A stretch of DNA of 13,526 bases from UBA493 sp035655435 (lineage in GTDB: Archaea; Iainarchaeota; Iainarchaeia; Iainarchaeales; Iainarchaeaceae): contig DASRUN010000029.1 in NCBI GenBank assembly GCA_035655435.1, forward strand, positions 1 through 13,526. The letters run 5' to 3'. Below the pieces are notes generated by a model that saw only the letters and a list, made by a program, of their open reading frames with translations, made no database searches and had not been told where the DNA came from. Both the position numbers and the translations under genes were made by a program. Shown piece by piece: positions 13,308 through 13,526 of the stretch; the stretch's first letter is position 1, and every line of letters begins with the position of its first letter.

Positions 13308-13358
13308 CTTAAAGTGCAGAATTTGCACTAAAAGTGCAGAAAGGACTAAAGGTGCAAA
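13292..13358 (+). repeat. Right subterminal direct repeats (three copies plus one partial)
   Basis: ACTTAAAGTGCAGA at 13307, ACTAAAAGTGCAGA at 13327 and ACTAAAGGTGCAAA at 13345, with steps of 20 and 18 bases, plus a related AAAAGGTGCAAA at 13292 inside the 3' end of the HNH gene. Same orientation as the two left-end copies. Confidence 0.65.
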
Positions 13359-13361
13359 GCC
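13347..13361 (-). repeat. Right terminal inverted repeat
   Basis: Read inward, GGCTTTGCACCTTTA; pairs with the left end at 11481-11494 and abuts the right target duplication. Confidence 0.7.
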
Positions 13362-13370
13362 CGTCAGTAG
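13362..13370. repeat. Right target-site duplication CGTCAGTAG
   Basis: Identical to 11472-11480. On the reverse strand it reads CTACTGACG and contains the Tyr codon and TGA stop of the adjacent Arg/Gly-rich gene. Confidence 0.8.
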
Positions 13371-13526
13371 CCGTCGGAACGCCCTCTGCCCCTAAAACTA
13401 CCTCTACTGCTTGGACCGCTTCTGCCCCTTCTATCTCCACCTCTTGAGGAGAAATCTCCGGAGCCTCTGCTTCTTCCTGAATCGCTTCTTCCGGAATCAG
13501 AAGAATTCCAGCGTGATCCGCCTGAA
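13364..13526 (-). CDS. Arg/Gly/Ser-rich C-terminal tail of a protein (5' part beyond the window)
   Basis: The reverse strand is open from the right edge to the TGA at 13364-13366, giving the last 53 residues of a protein. The sequence is low-complexity with repeated GRS, SGR, RGG and RGR units (for example SRGGDRRGRSG and SSRGSFRGRGRSDGY). Such RG-rich tails bind RNA or drive protein clustering and are common at the end of CxxC-x17-CxxC zinc proteins in uncultured archaea and bacteria; the presence of a CxxC-x17-CxxC gene just past the mobile element makes that the best guess, but the zinc part is not in the window. The mobile element inserted at its stop codon without changing the protein, because the target duplication carries the stop. 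Confidence 0.72.
   Translation of the reverse strand, partial: SGGSRWNSSDSGRSDSGRSRGSGDFSSRGGDRRGRSGPSSRGSFRGRGRSDGY

Larger units (their letters stand above)
11481..13361. mobile_element. 1,881-bp TIR-bounded element without intact transposase
   Basis: Bounded by imperfect inverted repeats (GGGTTTGCACTTTA on the left; GGCTTTGCACCTTTA on the right, read inward) and flanked by the exact 9-bp duplication CGTCAGTAG. Contents in order: a short rightward ORF, a HEPN-like gene, a leftward SWIM zinc-finger gene resembling the N-terminal part of a transposase, a divergent promoter full of TATTAATA-like repeats, a ribbon-helix-helix gene and an HNH nuclease gene. Near the ends are direct copies of ACTAAAAGTGCAGA. 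A 9-bp duplication fits cut-and-paste or copy insertion by a DDE transposase, but no DDE domain is found here, so mobility in trans is likely. Its genes use more GTT, GCT and TTA codons than the host genes around them (by eye, not counted). Confidence 0.78.

Noticed and set aside
13292..13358. Possible CRISPR repeats at the right element end
   Set aside because: Steps of only 18-20 bases with 14-base units leave no room for spacers, and matching copies occur at the other element end.

Overview
The window looks like AT-rich archaeal chromosome. Evidence for an archaeon: an archaeal-type PEP carboxylase (about 490 residues, not the ~900-residue bacterial type), TATA-like boxes centred about 26 bases upstream of the ATG of several lead genes (leaderless pattern), GGTGA Shine-Dalgarno sites for genes inside transcription units, and CxxC-x17-CxxC small zinc proteins. 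No rRNA or tRNA is present, so the lineage stays open; a DPANN-like or other uncultured archaeon able to make purines is my inference.

Bases 1-5030 hold a purine (IMP) module. purF runs leftward off the window and diverges from purS-purL-purQ. PurF makes phosphoribosylamine, and PurS/PurL/PurQ together form FGAM synthase. The PurS is a tandem double-domain protein, and with PurL it looks like a split version of the fused bacterial PurSL enzyme. Bases 5081-8968 hold a leftward aminotransferase-PEP carboxylase pair (oxaloacetate supply and amino-group transfer), bracketed by two rightward genes that are paralogues of each other and that I do not recognise. Bases 9032-11108 carry a degenerate nucleoside phosphorylase-like protein with a long helical extension, a small zinc-ribbon protein and a small beta-rich protein. 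A short leftward CxxC-x17-CxxC gene follows.

Bases 11481-13361 form a compact 1,881-bp mobile element with imperfect terminal inverted repeats (core TTTGCAC) and an exact 9-bp flanking duplication, CGTCAGTAG. It sits exactly on the stop codon of a leftward Arg/Gly/Ser-rich gene whose 5' part lies beyond the right edge, and the duplication rebuilds that stop. Inside are a short ORF, a HEPN-type protein (RNKILH motif), a SWIM zinc-finger protein that looks like the front part of a transposase lacking its catalytic domain, a 43-residue ribbon-helix-helix protein, and an HNH nuclease. The divergent promoter between the SWIM and ribbon-helix-helix genes is filled with 10-bp-periodic TATTAATA-like repeats, a likely operator. 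I see no intact transposase, so the element is probably mobilised in trans. It is the most novel-looking part of the window.

Except for the element ends and short promoter or terminator gaps, the window is densely coding. No gene-free stretch exceeds about 110 bases.
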